Shown in pieces: positions 33,859 to 42,424 of a stretch of 64,000 nucleotides of DNA. How positions within the stretch are numbered: position 1 is the first letter of the stretch; every line of letters starts with the position of its first letter. Location: NCBI RefSeq assembly GCF_020099395.1, contig NZ_CP083590.1, positions 6,758,001 to 6,822,000 on the forward strand. Reading direction: 5' to 3'. Origin of the DNA: Streptomyces mobaraensis. GTDB taxonomy: Bacteria; Actinomycetota; Actinomycetes; Streptomycetales; Streptomycetaceae. Both the position numbers and the translations under genes were made by a program. The notes under the pieces were generated by a model. That model searched no databases and was not told where the DNA came from. It saw nothing but the letters and a program-made list of their open reading frames with translations.

Positions 33859-34317
33859 TCACGGGGCGTCGCAGCGCGAGAGGTCCGTCTCCGCCAGTGG
33901 CTTCCCCTTCGGGGTCACGTACGTCGCCCAGAGCACCAGGGGAGTGGTCCCCTCGTTGCGCCCCTCGTGGACGTAGCCCTTGCCTTCCGTGAGGGAGTCG
34001 CCCGTCCGGTACACGTGGACCCCGCCGGGGTACAAGGGCGCGTAGTGGGTGAGCGTGCCGGCCTTCACGACACCGACCAACTGGCCGTGGTGGCAGTGCT
34101 TTCCCGTGCCACCGCCCGGCGGGATGGTGATGGTGCGGAAGTCGACCTGGAGCGGGCCGTCCACCGCCACCTTCACCGGACCGGTCTGCGTTCCCCGCGC
34201 CACCTCCACGATCCGGGGTGCCGGACCGGTGGCGGCGTCCGAGGGGAGGCAGAACGCCGCCGTCGCCACCAGCGCCACCGCGGCGACGGCCGACCGCCGC
34301 CCGCGTACACGTCTCAT
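33859..34317 (-). CDS. Secreted cupin-domain protein
   Basis: 152 residues with a signal peptide (RRSAVAAVALVATAAFCL, cleavage near SDAA). A cupin barrel follows: motif 1 GGGTGKHCHHGQLVGVV and motif 2 GYVHEGRNEG, histidines consistent with a metal site. It is exported, so a role in extracellular metal or small-molecule binding is possible. Its stop lies ten bases from the convergent P450 stop. Confidence 0.75.
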   Translation of the reverse strand: MRRVRGRRSAVAAVALVATAAFCLPSDAATGPAPRIVEVARGTQTGPVKVAVDGPLQVDFRTITIPPGGGTGKHCHHGQLVGVVKAGTLTHYAPLYPGGVHVYRTGDSLTEGKGYVHEGRNEGTTPLVLWATYVTPKGKPLAETDLSRCDAP

Positions 34318-34420
34318 GGGTCAACCTCTTTCCCTTGGGTGCCGTCGTGTACCTGATTCCCCTCGCGCGGGTGCGGAACGCGCGGCACCACAGGCCGTCC
34401 CCGGGTGCGAAGATCGCGGC

Positions 34421-34654
34421 GTGAACACGCATACGCGCGACGAGTCCGGCCGGCCGCCCGGCGCCCCGGTCCGGGCCGGCATCCCCGAGCACGGGCGGAT
34501 TCCCAAGTACTACGCGGTCAAGACGCATGTCGCCGGCCTGCTCGACGAGCTGGGGGAGGGCGGCCTGCTGCCCACCGAACGGGAGCTGGCCGCACGCTTC
34601 GAGGTGTCCCGGGAGACCGTCCGGCAGGCCCTCCGCGAGCTGTTGCTGGCCGGC
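34421..34654 (+). pseudogene. 5' fragment of a GntR-family regulator (phosphonate locus)
   Basis: From the GTG at 34421 about 78 codons encode a GntR winged helix: IPKYYAVKTHVAGLLDEL, LLPTERELAARFEVSRETV, RQALRELLLAG. Immediately after, the sequence enters the middle of a HAD gene in another frame, so the effector-binding (UTRA) domain is lost. An intact copy would normally control the 2-aminoethylphosphonate genes that follow. The fragment could still encode a bare DNA-binding domain. Confidence 0.75.
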
Positions 34655-35162
34655 TCGCCGACGGCGACGAGGAACGGGCCCGGAGCGCCAACGCCGCCTT
34701 CGAGTCCGCCTACGGACAGTCGGTCGCCGAAGGCCACTGCCGGCCCCTCCCCGGCGCCCGCGAGGCGATCGAACGGCTCCGCGCCGACGGCCGTACGGTG
34801 GTCCTCACCACCGGCTTCGCCCGCGTCACCCAGGACGCCATCCTCGCCGCCCTCGGCTGGACGGACCTCGCCGACCTCACCCTCTGCCCGGCCGACGCCG
34901 GCGGGCGCGGCCGCCCGTGCCCCGACCTGGTCCTCACCGCCCTGCTGCGCACCCGCGCCGCGGACGACGTACGCCGGATCGCCGTCGCGGGCGACACCTC
35001 CTCCGACATGCTCTCCGGCACCCGGGCCGGGCGGCCGTCGTCGCCGGCGTGCTGACCGGCGCCCACGACGAGGCCGCGCTCCGCGCCGCCGGGGCGACCC
35101 ACGTCCTCGGCTCTGTGGCCGAACTCTCGCCCCTCCTCGCACGGTTGGAGGACGGCCGTTGA
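34655..35162 (+). pseudogene. HAD phosphonatase-like hydrolase, N-terminally truncated and frameshifted
   Basis: The frame from ~34655 reads DEERARSANAAFESAYG, PLPGAREAIERL, VVLTTGFARVTQDAIL and IAVAGDTSSDML, matching phosphonatase-like hydrolases. The first ~65 residues, including the catalytic DxAGT motif, are missing, fused instead to the GntR fragment. Near 35025-35032 GCCGGGCGG should be GCCGGGGCGG: one G is missing, and the C-terminus (AAVVAGVLTGAHDEAALRAA) continues in the next frame to the TGA at 35160-35162. No catalytic activity is expected. Confidence 0.78.
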
Positions 35163-35649
35163 GCACCGGCATCCGCTTCGACGGCGTGACGGTCGCCTAC
35201 GACGGGAACGTCGTCCTCGACGCGTTCGACCTCACCGTCGAGCCCGGCGAGGTCATGGCCCTGCTCGGGCCGTCCGGCTCCGGCGAGACCACCGCCCTCC
35301 GCGCGGTCGCCGGCTTCGTCCGGCCGGCCGCCGGACGCGTCCTCATCGGCGGCGACGCCGTCACCGACGTGCCGCCGCACCGGCGGGGCATCGGCATGGT
35401 CGTCCAGCAGTACGCGCTCTTCCCCCACCTGCGTGTCGACGCCAACGTCGCGTTCGGCCTCAAGGCCCGCAGGACACCGCGGGACGAGACCGCCGCGCGC
35501 GTCGCGGAGGCGCTGGAGGCGACCGGCATGACCGGCTACGCCCAGCGGTACCCGCGCGAACTCTCCGGCGGCCAGCAGCAGCGCGTCGCCATCGCCCGGG
35601 CCCTGGCCATCCGGCCCGGCGTGCTCCTCTTCGACGAGCCGCTCTCGGC
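35159..35649 (+). pseudogene. ABC transporter ATP-binding subunit, 3'-truncated, Walker A Lys to Glu
   Basis: Starts at a TTG overlapping the HAD stop (TTGA). About 163 codons read as the ATPase of a phosphonate/polyamine-type ABC importer: Walker A GPSGSGETT where the essential lysine (position 43) is glutamate, Q-loop VVQQYALFPHL, signature LSGGQQQR and Walker [11 protein letters not shown]. At that point the sequence switches to the substrate-binding gene, so D-loop, H-loop and the C-terminal domain are gone. Both the point change and the truncation would abolish function. Confidence 0.85.
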
Positions 35650-36422
35650 CTGCCGCCCTTCGTCCAACAGGCCGATGGCAAGGGACTGTTGACGGCCTAC
35701 CGGCCCGCGGGCTTGACAAGGTCGCGGACGGCGACAAGGACCCGGCCGGCAAGTGGACGGCGGTCGTCAACAACTACTTCTGCTTCATCTACCACTCCAA
35801 GGAGCTCAAGGACGGCCCACCGAAGACCTGGCGCGACCTCCTGGACGGCAGGTTCAAGGGCAAGCTCCAGTACTCCACCCCCGGAGTCGCGGGCGACGGC
35901 ACGGCCGTCCTCATCAAGGCGATGCACGACCTCGGCGGCAGGGAACCCGCCATGGCCTACCTCAAGGAGCTGCAGAAGAACAACGTCGGCCCCTCCAAGT
36001 CCACCGGCCAGCTCGCCCCGAAGGTCGACAAGGGCGAACTCCTCGTCGCCAACGGGGACGTGCAGATGAACTTCGCCAACATGAAGACGATGCCGAACCA
36101 GGGCATCTTCTTCCCCGCCGGCGACGACGGAAAGCCCACCACGTTCGCCCTCCCGTACGCGGCCGGGCTGGTGAAGAACGCCCCGCACACCGAGAACGCC
36201 AAGAAGTTCCTCGACCACCTCCTCGGCGAGCGTGCGCGGCGCGACGTCTCGGCCGTCGGCGGCGGCTTCTCCGCCCGTACGGACGTCAAGGCGACGGACC
36301 CGAACGCCGCCTCCCTCGCCCGCGTCATGAAGGACGTGGAGGTCTTCCGCCCCGACTGGGCCGGCATCGACAAAAACCTCGCCTCCTACGTCGCGGCGTG
36401 GCGGGAGGCCACCGGCAGCTGA
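35650..36422 (+). pseudogene. 2-aminoethylphosphonate ABC transporter substrate-binding protein, 5'-truncated
   Basis: The C-terminal ~250 residues of a periplasmic-binding-type lipoprotein remain: [21 protein letters not shown], then after a one-base frameshift near 35713 [30 protein letters not shown], and onward to WREATGS at 36422. Signal peptide and first lobe are missing, and the permease gene expected between ATPase and binding protein is absent. The pattern matches PhnS-like 2-aminoethylphosphonate receptors. An ATG at 35922 could still produce a 166-residue C-terminal piece without export signal. Confidence 0.75.
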
Positions 36423-36549
36423 CGGCGGCGCTCAGGCCCGCCGACGCCCTCGGAGGGCGACAGCGCCTTGTAGGACAGGAATTGGCCTAGAGGGGTTCTA
36501 GCGTGGCCACCACGTCGAGGCGAGCACGCGCACTCCAGGAGGCAGCAGG

Positions 36550-37047
36550 ATGTCCGTCCACCCGGTTCCCCAGGGCTACCACACCGTGACGCCGTGGATC
36601 ATCTCCCGTGACACGGTGCGGCTCATCGGCTTCATGAAGAGGGCGTTCGACGCGGAGGAGCTCGCGTGCCTGGCCGGCCGGGACGGGAGCATCGCGCACG
36701 CGGAGGTGCGGATCGGCGACTCGGTGGTGATGATGTTCGACGCGCGGCCGGAGTGGCCGCCGACGCCGGGCTTCCTCCGGCTCTACGTCGAGGACGCCGA
36801 CGCCGTCCACCGGCGGGCCGTCGCGGCCGGCGGCACCTCGGTCACCGAGGTCACCCACTTGTTCTTCGGCGACCGCGTGGGACGGGTGCGCGATCCGCTC
36901 GGCAACCTGTACTGGATCCAGACGCGGGTGGAGGAGCCGGGCCCGGAGGAGATCGAACGCCGCCTCTGCGACCCGGAGTTCACCGAGGCGATGGAGTACG
37001 TCCAGAGCGCCGACTTCTTCCCCGGGCGCGCCTCCGGCCTCGGCTGA
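36550..37047 (+). CDS. VOC-family protein (PhnB/glyoxalase-like)
   Basis: 165 residues after GGAGG. One VOC-type repeat is visible: GYHTVTPWIISRDTV at the start, AHAEVRIGDSVVMMFD in the middle and GDRVGRVRDPLGNLYWIQT near the end. The DPxGN(L/R)W motif and length suit the PhnB-like subgroup, many of unknown function, some conferring resistance by sequestering drugs. It stands alone behind the decayed phosphonate genes. Confidence 0.82.
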   Translation: MSVHPVPQGYHTVTPWIISRDTVRLIGFMKRAFDAEELACLAGRDGSIAHAEVRIGDSVVMMFDARPEWPPTPGFLRLYVEDADAVHRRAVAAGGTSVTEVTHLFFGDRVGRVRDPLGNLYWIQTRVEEPGPEEIERRLCDPEFTEAMEYVQSADFFPGRASGLG

Positions 37048-37065
37048 GGACGCACCGCCGGGACG

Positions 37066-37719
37066 TCAGGGGATCCGGGCCTCGATCTGGGCGAGGTGGG
37101 CGGCGAGGAGCTCCTCGAACGCGGCGCGGCGGTCCGCCCCGAGGGGGCGGATGTCGCGGGCGAAGTGGGCCAGAGCGGGGAAGCGTTCGGGGTCGGCGCC
37201 GAGCACGGCGACGCGGAACTGCTCCATGCCCTGTTCGTACTCCTTGGGGCTGGTGGCGGTGATGCCGGCCTCGGAGGTGATCAGCGCGGAGAGGAGGATC
37301 ACGATGCGGTGGTAGCGCGCCGGGATCTCCTCGTCGGGCAGGCCGGACGCGCGCAGGGCCTGCAGCAACTCCTCCATGACCAGCCGGGATCCGGCGCCGC
37401 CGGACCCGTAGCGGCCCCACACGGCGGCGATCTGGAGCTGCTCGCCGAACGCCTCCCGCAGGCGCAGGGCCAGCGCGGTGATCCGCTGCTTCCAGTCGCC
37501 CTCGGGACGGTAGCCGTCCATGGCGGCCAGCAGGATCCGGTCGGCGACCGCGCGCATCAGCTCGGTCTTGTTACGGAAGTGCCGGTAGAGGCTGGAGGAA
37601 TCGGTTTCGAGCGCCGCGGCGAGCCGGCGCACGCTGAACGACTCGGCGTCGCCCGTGCGCAGCAGTTCCGCCGCCGTCTCCAGGATCTCCTCGGTCGACC
37701 ATCGTCTGCGGCCCGTCAT
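37066..37719 (-). CDS. TetR-family transcriptional repressor
   Basis: 217 residues from the ATG at 37719; an upstream in-frame start at 37743 is also possible. HTH: ILETAAELLRTGDAESFSVR then LAAALETDSSSLYRHFRNK. A helical ligand domain follows. It is divergent from the esterase at 37851, with a strong dyad inside a promoter in the gap. It probably represses the esterase gene and perhaps itself, relieved by an ester or its hydrolysis product. Confidence 0.87.
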   Translation of the reverse strand: MTGRRRWSTEEILETAAELLRTGDAESFSVRRLAAALETDSSSLYRHFRNKTELMRAVADRILLAAMDGYRPEGDWKQRITALALRLREAFGEQLQIAAVWGRYGSGGAGSRLVMEELLQALRASGLPDEEIPARYHRIVILLSALITSEAGITATSPKEYEQGMEQFRVAVLGADPERFPALAHFARDIRPLGADRRAAFEELLAAHLAQIEARIP

Positions 37720-37757
37720 GACGCCCCTCTCGTCCGGACTCACCCTAACTCATGCAC

Positions 37758-37785
37758 TTGCTGTTGCACGCACCGCGTGCATAAT
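37758..37785 (+). promoter_or_regulatory. Esterase promoter with embedded operator dyad
   Basis: A -35 like TTGCTG (37758-37763) and a -10 like CATAAT (37780-37785) are 16 bases apart and face the esterase. Between and overlapping them lies the perfect dyad TGCACGC-ACC-GCGTGCA (37765-37781). A repressor bound there would block polymerase directly. The adjacent divergent TetR gene is the obvious candidate. Confidence 0.62.
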
Positions 37786-37850
37786 GGCGGCAACCGTCAA
37801 GGCGCCCTTCAAGGCAGCCATCAAGGCATCCGTCACAGCAGGGGGAGAAC

Positions 37851-38813
37851 ATGACCGAGACCACCATCGCGCCGCGCCCGCCGGAGCCGGACTTCTCGAC
37901 GGTCACGGCCGACGAACTGCGCGCCTACCGCGTCGCGGAGAACCGCTTCCGGGCCTCCGACGACGCCCGTACGCTCCTCGGGGAGCCGGACGCCGGCGCC
38001 GTGACCGCCTGGCAGCAGATCGCGCTGCCCGGCCGCGACCTCCCGGTCCGGGTCCACCGGCCGGCCCCGCCGGGCGACGGCGGAGCCGCGGCCGCCTCCG
38101 GCCTGCCCCTCGTGGTCCACGTCCACGGAGGCGGCTTCGTGGGCACGGCGACGCAGTGCGACTGGACCAACAGCCGCCTGGCCGTCGAACTGCCGGCCCT
38201 CGTCGTCTCGGTGGAGCACCGCCTCCTCGCCCCCGGCAGCACCCTCGCGGACGCCGTCGACGACGGCTGGGACGTGCTCCGGCACGTGGTGCGGCACGCG
38301 GCGCGGTGGGGCGCCGACCCGGCGCGCGTCGCCGTCTTCGGCGAGAGCTGCGGCGCCCTGATCAGCGCGCTGACGGCCGTCCGGGCCAGGGAGGCCGGCC
38401 TGGAACTTACCGCCCAGGTCCTGGTCAACCCCCTCACCGACGTGACCGGGACGATGTTCGACCACACCTCGATGACCATGTACGCGGACACCCCGACCCG
38501 GGCCCTGCCCCCACTGCGGCTCATCCGGCGGCTCGCCGTCCCGCCGGGGGCCGACGCCGCCGCCGTCTCGCCGCTGTACGTCGAGGGCCTGGGCGGTCTC
38601 GCCCCGGCGCTCGTGGTGGTGCCCACCCGGGACGCGCTCGCCGACCACGGCCGCCGCTACGCCGAGCGGCTCCGGGCGGCCGGCACCCCCGTGCGGCTCA
38701 CCGAATACCCGGGCGCGCGGCACGCGTTCCTCACCCTGCCCGGCGTGGAACCGCAGGCCGCGGCCGCCCGGGCGGAGATCCTCGCGTTCCTCCGCGCGGC
38801 CCTGGCGCGGTGA
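37851..38813 (+). CDS. Alpha/beta hydrolase, hormone-sensitive-lipase type esterase
   Basis: 320 residues. Oxyanion motif HVHGGGFVG (HGGG at 92-95), nucleophile elbow FGESCGALI (Ser166; the usual GDSAG is GESCG), aspartate in VVPTRDALADH and histidine in GARHAFLTL. The set is complete, so it should be an active carboxylesterase on short acyl esters. Cytosolic, no signal peptide. Controlled by the operator-promoter at 37758-37785. Confidence 0.9.
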   Translation: MTETTIAPRPPEPDFSTVTADELRAYRVAENRFRASDDARTLLGEPDAGAVTAWQQIALPGRDLPVRVHRPAPPGDGGAAAASGLPLVVHVHGGGFVGTATQCDWTNSRLAVELPALVVSVEHRLLAPGSTLADAVDDGWDVLRHVVRHAARWGADPARVAVFGESCGALISALTAVRAREAGLELTAQVLVNPLTDVTGTMFDHTSMTMYADTPTRALPPLRLIRRLAVPPGADAAAVSPLYVEGLGGLAPALVVVPTRDALADHGRRYAERLRAAGTPVRLTEYPGARHAFLTLPGVEPQAAAARAEILAFLRAALAR

Positions 38814-38838
38814 CGGAAGAACCGGGAACGGGCCCGCG

Positions 38839-39708
38839 CTAGGCGGCCTTCTGGGAGGCGGCGGCGTCCGGGTTCAGGTCGGTGAGGCTCAGGCGGTGGG
38901 CCGGGGCCTCGGGGAGGACCACGCGGCGGGTGGTGTGGGGGCCGGGGGCGACGTGGAGGAGTTCGCCCGGCTCCATCAGGCGCCAGTGGGGGTTGTCGTC
39001 CATGCGCTCGCTGGCGACGACGACGGCCGGGTGGCCGGCCAGGTCTGCGGAGTGGACGCGCAGGCGCCCCCGGCTGCCGCTGTGGTCGAGATGGCGTCCG
39101 CCGTGCGGGCCGCCCGCCAGGCGCTCCAGGACGTACAGCTCGTGGGTGTCCGGGTAGCGCAGTGCCCACAGGTGCGTGGGCGTGACGAGGACGAGGTTGA
39201 GGGCGTAGACGGGCAGGTTGCGGGCGATCCAGCGGGCGGCGTGCTCGATGCCGGCGCCGACGTCGCCGCCCCTCTCCCTCGTTTCACGGGTGATCAGGGC
39301 GAAGAACCGTTCGGAGTCGGTGTCGCCCTTGACGAGGGAGCGGTCCTCGCCCAGGTGGGCGTCGAGCGCGTCGAGGCCCTCGACGACGCCGTTGTGGGCG
39401 AACAGCCGCCCGTCCTGTGCGAAGGGGTGGGTGTTGCGGGTGTCCAGGCTGCCGGTGGAGGCGTAGCGCACATGGGCGACGAAGGTGGCCGACCGCACCC
39501 GGCGGGCCTCCTCGGCGAAGGCGCGGTCCCGGTAGGCGGCGATGGGCGCCTTGTCGACGTGCGGGGTCCCGTCCGCCGCGAAGTGGCCCAGGCCGGTGCC
39601 GTCGGGGTCCCTGCGGCTCTGCCGGCTGAGGCTGTCGGGGGCGTCCAGCAGCCAGAACGTCGCGGAACCGCGCTGCGGGGCACTGCTGAGACCGAACAGG
39701 CGACACAT
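38839..39708 (-). CDS. Class II glutamine amidotransferase
   Basis: 289 residues. The start at 39708 (AAGGAGAAGGACC upstream) exposes the nucleophile Cys2 after methionine removal: MCRLFGLSS. HVRYASTGSLDTRNTHPF and FAHNGVVEG are the glutamine-binding loops, and a KGDTDSERFF segment follows. It resembles YafJ/EgtC-type stand-alone glutaminases. There are no ergothioneine genes nearby. It sits 73 bases downstream of glutamate decarboxylase in the same direction, so it may feed glutamate to that enzyme. Confidence 0.87.
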   Translation of the reverse strand: MCRLFGLSSAPQRGSATFWLLDAPDSLSRQSRRDPDGTGLGHFAADGTPHVDKAPIAAYRDRAFAEEARRVRSATFVAHVRYASTGSLDTRNTHPFAQDGRLFAHNGVVEGLDALDAHLGEDRSLVKGDTDSERFFALITRETRERGGDVGAGIEHAARWIARNLPVYALNLVLVTPTHLWALRYPDTHELYVLERLAGGPHGGRHLDHSGSRGRLRVHSADLAGHPAVVVASERMDDNPHWRLMEPGELLHVAPGPHTTRRVVLPEAPAHRLSLTDLNPDAAASQKAA

Positions 39709-39781
39709 GGTCCTTCTCCTTGGTCGCCAGGCGGCCGGCCCCCGCGCCCGCGAGAGCCGGCCGTCCGGTGGTGGTGGGTGG

Positions 39782-41206
39782 TCAGTGACGGCCGGGGCGG
39801 CGGGGGTTCTTGGTCTCCGCGCCATGGGCGAAGCCACCCGCGTCGTCGGCGTCGCGGTGCGGCTCGTGCTGCTTGTCCAGCCGGGTCAGGACCCGGCCCA
39901 GGTCCTCCAGGAGCAGGTCGGCCAGGTCGTGGCTGAACCCGTTGCGGACCACGACGCGCAGGACGGCGAGGTCCGTGCGGTTCTTCGGGAAGGTGTAGGC
40001 GGGCAGCAGCCAGCCGCGTTCGCGCAGGGCGGCGGAGACGTCGAAGACGCTGAAGTGGTCGATGCCGTCCCGGATCCGGAAGGCGAAGACGGGGAGGTCA
40101 CCACCGTCGGTGAGCAGCTCGAACGGCCCGAGCCCGGCGATCTCGGCGGCCAGGCGGGTGGCCACGTCGCGGCAGGTTCGCTGGACCCGCCGGTAGCCGT
40201 CGAAGCCGAGGCGGAGGAAGTTGTAGTACTGCGCGACGACCTGGGCGCCCGGCCGGGAGAAGTTCAGCGCGAACGTGGGCATGTCTCCGCCGAGGTAGTT
40301 GACGTGGAAGACCAGGTCGTCGGGGAGGGCCTCCCGGTCGCGCCACAGCGCCCACCCGACCCCGGGCATGACCAGGCCGAACTTGTGCCCGGAGGTATTG
40401 ATCGAGGCGACCCGCGGCAGCCGGAAGTCCCACTCCAGGTCGGGGTCGAGGAATGGCGCGATCATCCCGCCGGACGCCGCGTCGACGTGGACGGGGATGT
40501 CCAGGCCGGTCCGGTCCCGCAGGCCGTCCAGGGCCGCCGCGATGCCGGCGACGGGCTCGTAGCCGCCGTCGAAGGTGGAGCCGAGGACGGCGACCACGCC
40601 GATGGTGTTCTCGTCGCACAGCTCCACCGCCGTCTCGGGGGTGAGGTGGTAGCGGTCGCCCTCCATGGGCACGTAGCGGGGCTCGACCTCGAAGTAGTCG
40701 GCGAACTTCTCCCAGCAGATCTGCACGTTGATACCCATGACGAGGTTGGGCCGGTCGGTGGGCCTGCCCTCGGCGCGGCGCCGGTGCTGCCACCGCCGTT
40801 TGAGCGCCAGCCCGCCGAGCATCGCCGCCTCGCTCGACCCGGTGGTCGAGCAGCCGATCGCGTGGCGGGGGTCCTGGGCGTGCCAGAGCCGGGCGAGCAT
40901 GCGCACGCACCGGTTCTCGAGTTCCGCGGTCTGCGGGTACTCGTCCTTGTCGATCATGTTCTTCTCGGCGCACTCCGCCATCAGGCGCCGCGCCTGCGGT
41001 TCGGCCCACGTGGAGACGAACGTCGCCAGGTTCTGCCGGGCGTTCCCGTCGAGCATCAGCTCGTCGTGCACCACCTGATAGGCGGTGTCCGGATGCATCT
41101 CCCCGTCCGGCAGCGCGTAGCGCGGCACCCGGACGGGCTCCCTGCTGAAGACAGGATTGACCTCCAGGTCCCTGCTCTCGCCGCGGTCGTCGCGCTCGAC
41201 CGTCAT
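39782..41206 (-). CDS. gadB: Glutamate decarboxylase
   Basis: 474 residues from the ATG at 41206. PLP-dependent fold: substrate-site STTGSSEAAMLGGLALKR, cofactor aspartate region HVDAASGGMIAPF and the Schiff-base lysine in INTSGHKFGLVMPG (Lys275). The sequence follows bacterial GadB closely. It converts glutamate to GABA and CO2, consuming a proton. With the downstream glutaminase-like gene it could form a glutamine-to-GABA acid-stress unit. No GABA antiporter is present in the window. Confidence 0.92.
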   Translation of the reverse strand: MTVERDDRGESRDLEVNPVFSREPVRVPRYALPDGEMHPDTAYQVVHDELMLDGNARQNLATFVSTWAEPQARRLMAECAEKNMIDKDEYPQTAELENRCVRMLARLWHAQDPRHAIGCSTTGSSEAAMLGGLALKRRWQHRRRAEGRPTDRPNLVMGINVQICWEKFADYFEVEPRYVPMEGDRYHLTPETAVELCDENTIGVVAVLGSTFDGGYEPVAGIAAALDGLRDRTGLDIPVHVDAASGGMIAPFLDPDLEWDFRLPRVASINTSGHKFGLVMPGVGWALWRDREALPDDLVFHVNYLGGDMPTFALNFSRPGAQVVAQYYNFLRLGFDGYRRVQRTCRDVATRLAAEIAGLGPFELLTDGGDLPVFAFRIRDGIDHFSVFDVSAALRERGWLLPAYTFPKNRTDLAVLRVVVRNGFSHDLADLLLEDLGRVLTRLDKQHEPHRDADDAGGFAHGAETKNPRRPGRH

Positions 41207-41523
41207 ACGCGCTCGGTCCTCTCCGCCCCTCCGGCGAACGCGGTCGGCCACCGGGACGGGCATGACGCAGGGCATTCACATGGCTTCACATGGTAGCGGC
41301 CGCCGCTCTTCCCCGACCGGCTCCCCGCCCGCCCCCTGGCGCCCGTCGGCAGCGCCGCGTACTCCGGTGCGCGGTGAGCTCGGGAGAGGGCTGCCCGCGC
41401 GGTCGCGGCCGCGGGCCGGGCGTCCCGACGGCCGTCCGTACGTGGACCGGCAGTAGGGTGCGGCTTCGGGGCCGGCCACCGGACGGCCCTCAGGGCCCGG
41501 CCACCGGACGGCGGAGGATGGAC

Positions 41524-41799
41524 ATGGCGTACTACGTACTGGAATACGCGCTCGTCGACGACTACGTCGAGCGCCGGGCGCCCCTGCGCGAGGAGCACCT
41601 GGGGCTCGCGCGGGAGGCGCACGAGCAGGGCGCGCTGGTCCTGGCCGGAGCTCTCGACGGGCCGATGGACCGGGCGTTGCTGGTGTGGCGGGTCGATGAC
41701 CCGTCGGTCGTCGAGGAGTTCGCCGAGCGGGACCCGTATGTGCGGCAGGGGCTGGTCACGCGGTGGTCCGTGCGGCCGTGGACCGTCGTCGTGGGGTGA
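41524..41799 (+). CDS. YciI-family protein
   Basis: 91 residues. The ATG at 41524 is six bases after GGAGG, better placed than the ATG at 41518. It contains the YciI pattern of a dimeric ferredoxin-like fold: YVLEYALVDDYVERRAPLR, REEHLGLAREA, then DPSVVEEFAERDPYV with the conserved His-Asp positions. Function is unknown in most bacteria; some relatives are dehydrochlorinase-like. Confidence 0.85.
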   Translation: MAYYVLEYALVDDYVERRAPLREEHLGLAREAHEQGALVLAGALDGPMDRALLVWRVDDPSVVEEFAERDPYVRQGLVTRWSVRPWTVVVG

Positions 41800-41850
41800 C
41801 GCCGAGCGTCGCCGGGCATCGCCGGGCGCGTCGCGGCGCGTCGACGGCGC

Positions 41851-42117
41851 TCAGTCGCGCGAGTTGCCGAACAGGATGCGGTATCCGATCAGCAGGACCA
41901 GCGAGCCCCCGATGGCGGCGGCCCAGGTGGCCGCGTCGAAGAAGTGGTGGGTGACCGACCGGTGCAGGAACTTCGCCGACAGCCAGCCGCCGATGAACGA
42001 GCCCGCGATGCCGATCAGGGTGGTGCCGATGAGGCCGCCCGGGTCCCGGCCCGGGAGCAGGATCTTCGCGATCGCTCCGGCCAGCAGGCCCAGGACGATC
42101 CAGCCGATGATGCCCAT
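41851..42117 (-). CDS. GlsB/YeaQ/YmgE-family small membrane protein
   Basis: 88 residues. Three hydrophobic segments with MGIIGWIVLGLLAGAIAK at the start and GRDPGGLIGTTLIGIAGSF in the middle, the transglycosylase-associated protein signature. It is induced by stress in several bacteria, and its function in the membrane is not established. GGAGGAAC precedes the ATG. Divergent from TerD. Confidence 0.87.
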   Translation of the reverse strand: MGIIGWIVLGLLAGAIAKILLPGRDPGGLIGTTLIGIAGSFIGGWLSAKFLHRSVTHHFFDAATWAAAIGGSLVLLIGYRILFGNSRD

Positions 42118-42424
42118 GTGTGTTCCTCCGCCCTTTCCGGGGTGGCCGGCGCACGCGCCGCCGTCGGTCGTCGATGGTGAGAACGGTCGGGTAGGAGAAC
42201 GGTCGGAGCCACCCCTACGGTTCCCCTGTTGCGCAAGCGCTAAAGTATGCGCGTCAGGCGGTGACATGGCGACGAGCCGGGGCGACATGACGTTCCCCCA
42301 GGTGAGAGCCGTCGTGTCAGCAAGAACCAAGGGAATCGACGGAAACGGTCGAGCCGGGCCCCGGGCGCATCCCGTGCGGTGCGCCGCGTGGGACCGGAGC
42401 GGCTGTGAGGGAAGGGAGAGGGGT
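42118..42424. other. Divergent control region between the YmgE-like and TerD genes
   Basis: About 307 bases with a clear promoter-like element at 42229-42252 facing TerD and a leader of ~170 bases before the GTG. ATG codons at about 42266 and 42287 open in the TerD frame but lead through a poorly conserved N-terminal segment, so I treat it as leader. No separate gene is seen. Confidence 0.45.
42229..42252 (+). promoter_or_regulatory. TTGCGCAA-N4-TAAAGT promoter element upstream of TerD
   Basis: Reads TTGCGCAA-GCGC-TAAAGT-ATGCGC. TAAAGT fits the TAnnnT form of a -10, and TTGCGCAA is a palindrome four bases upstream. The same 24-base layout recurs at 43682-43705. The spacing is too short for an ordinary -35, so TTGCGCAA is more likely an activator or repressor site. 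Confidence 0.5.
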
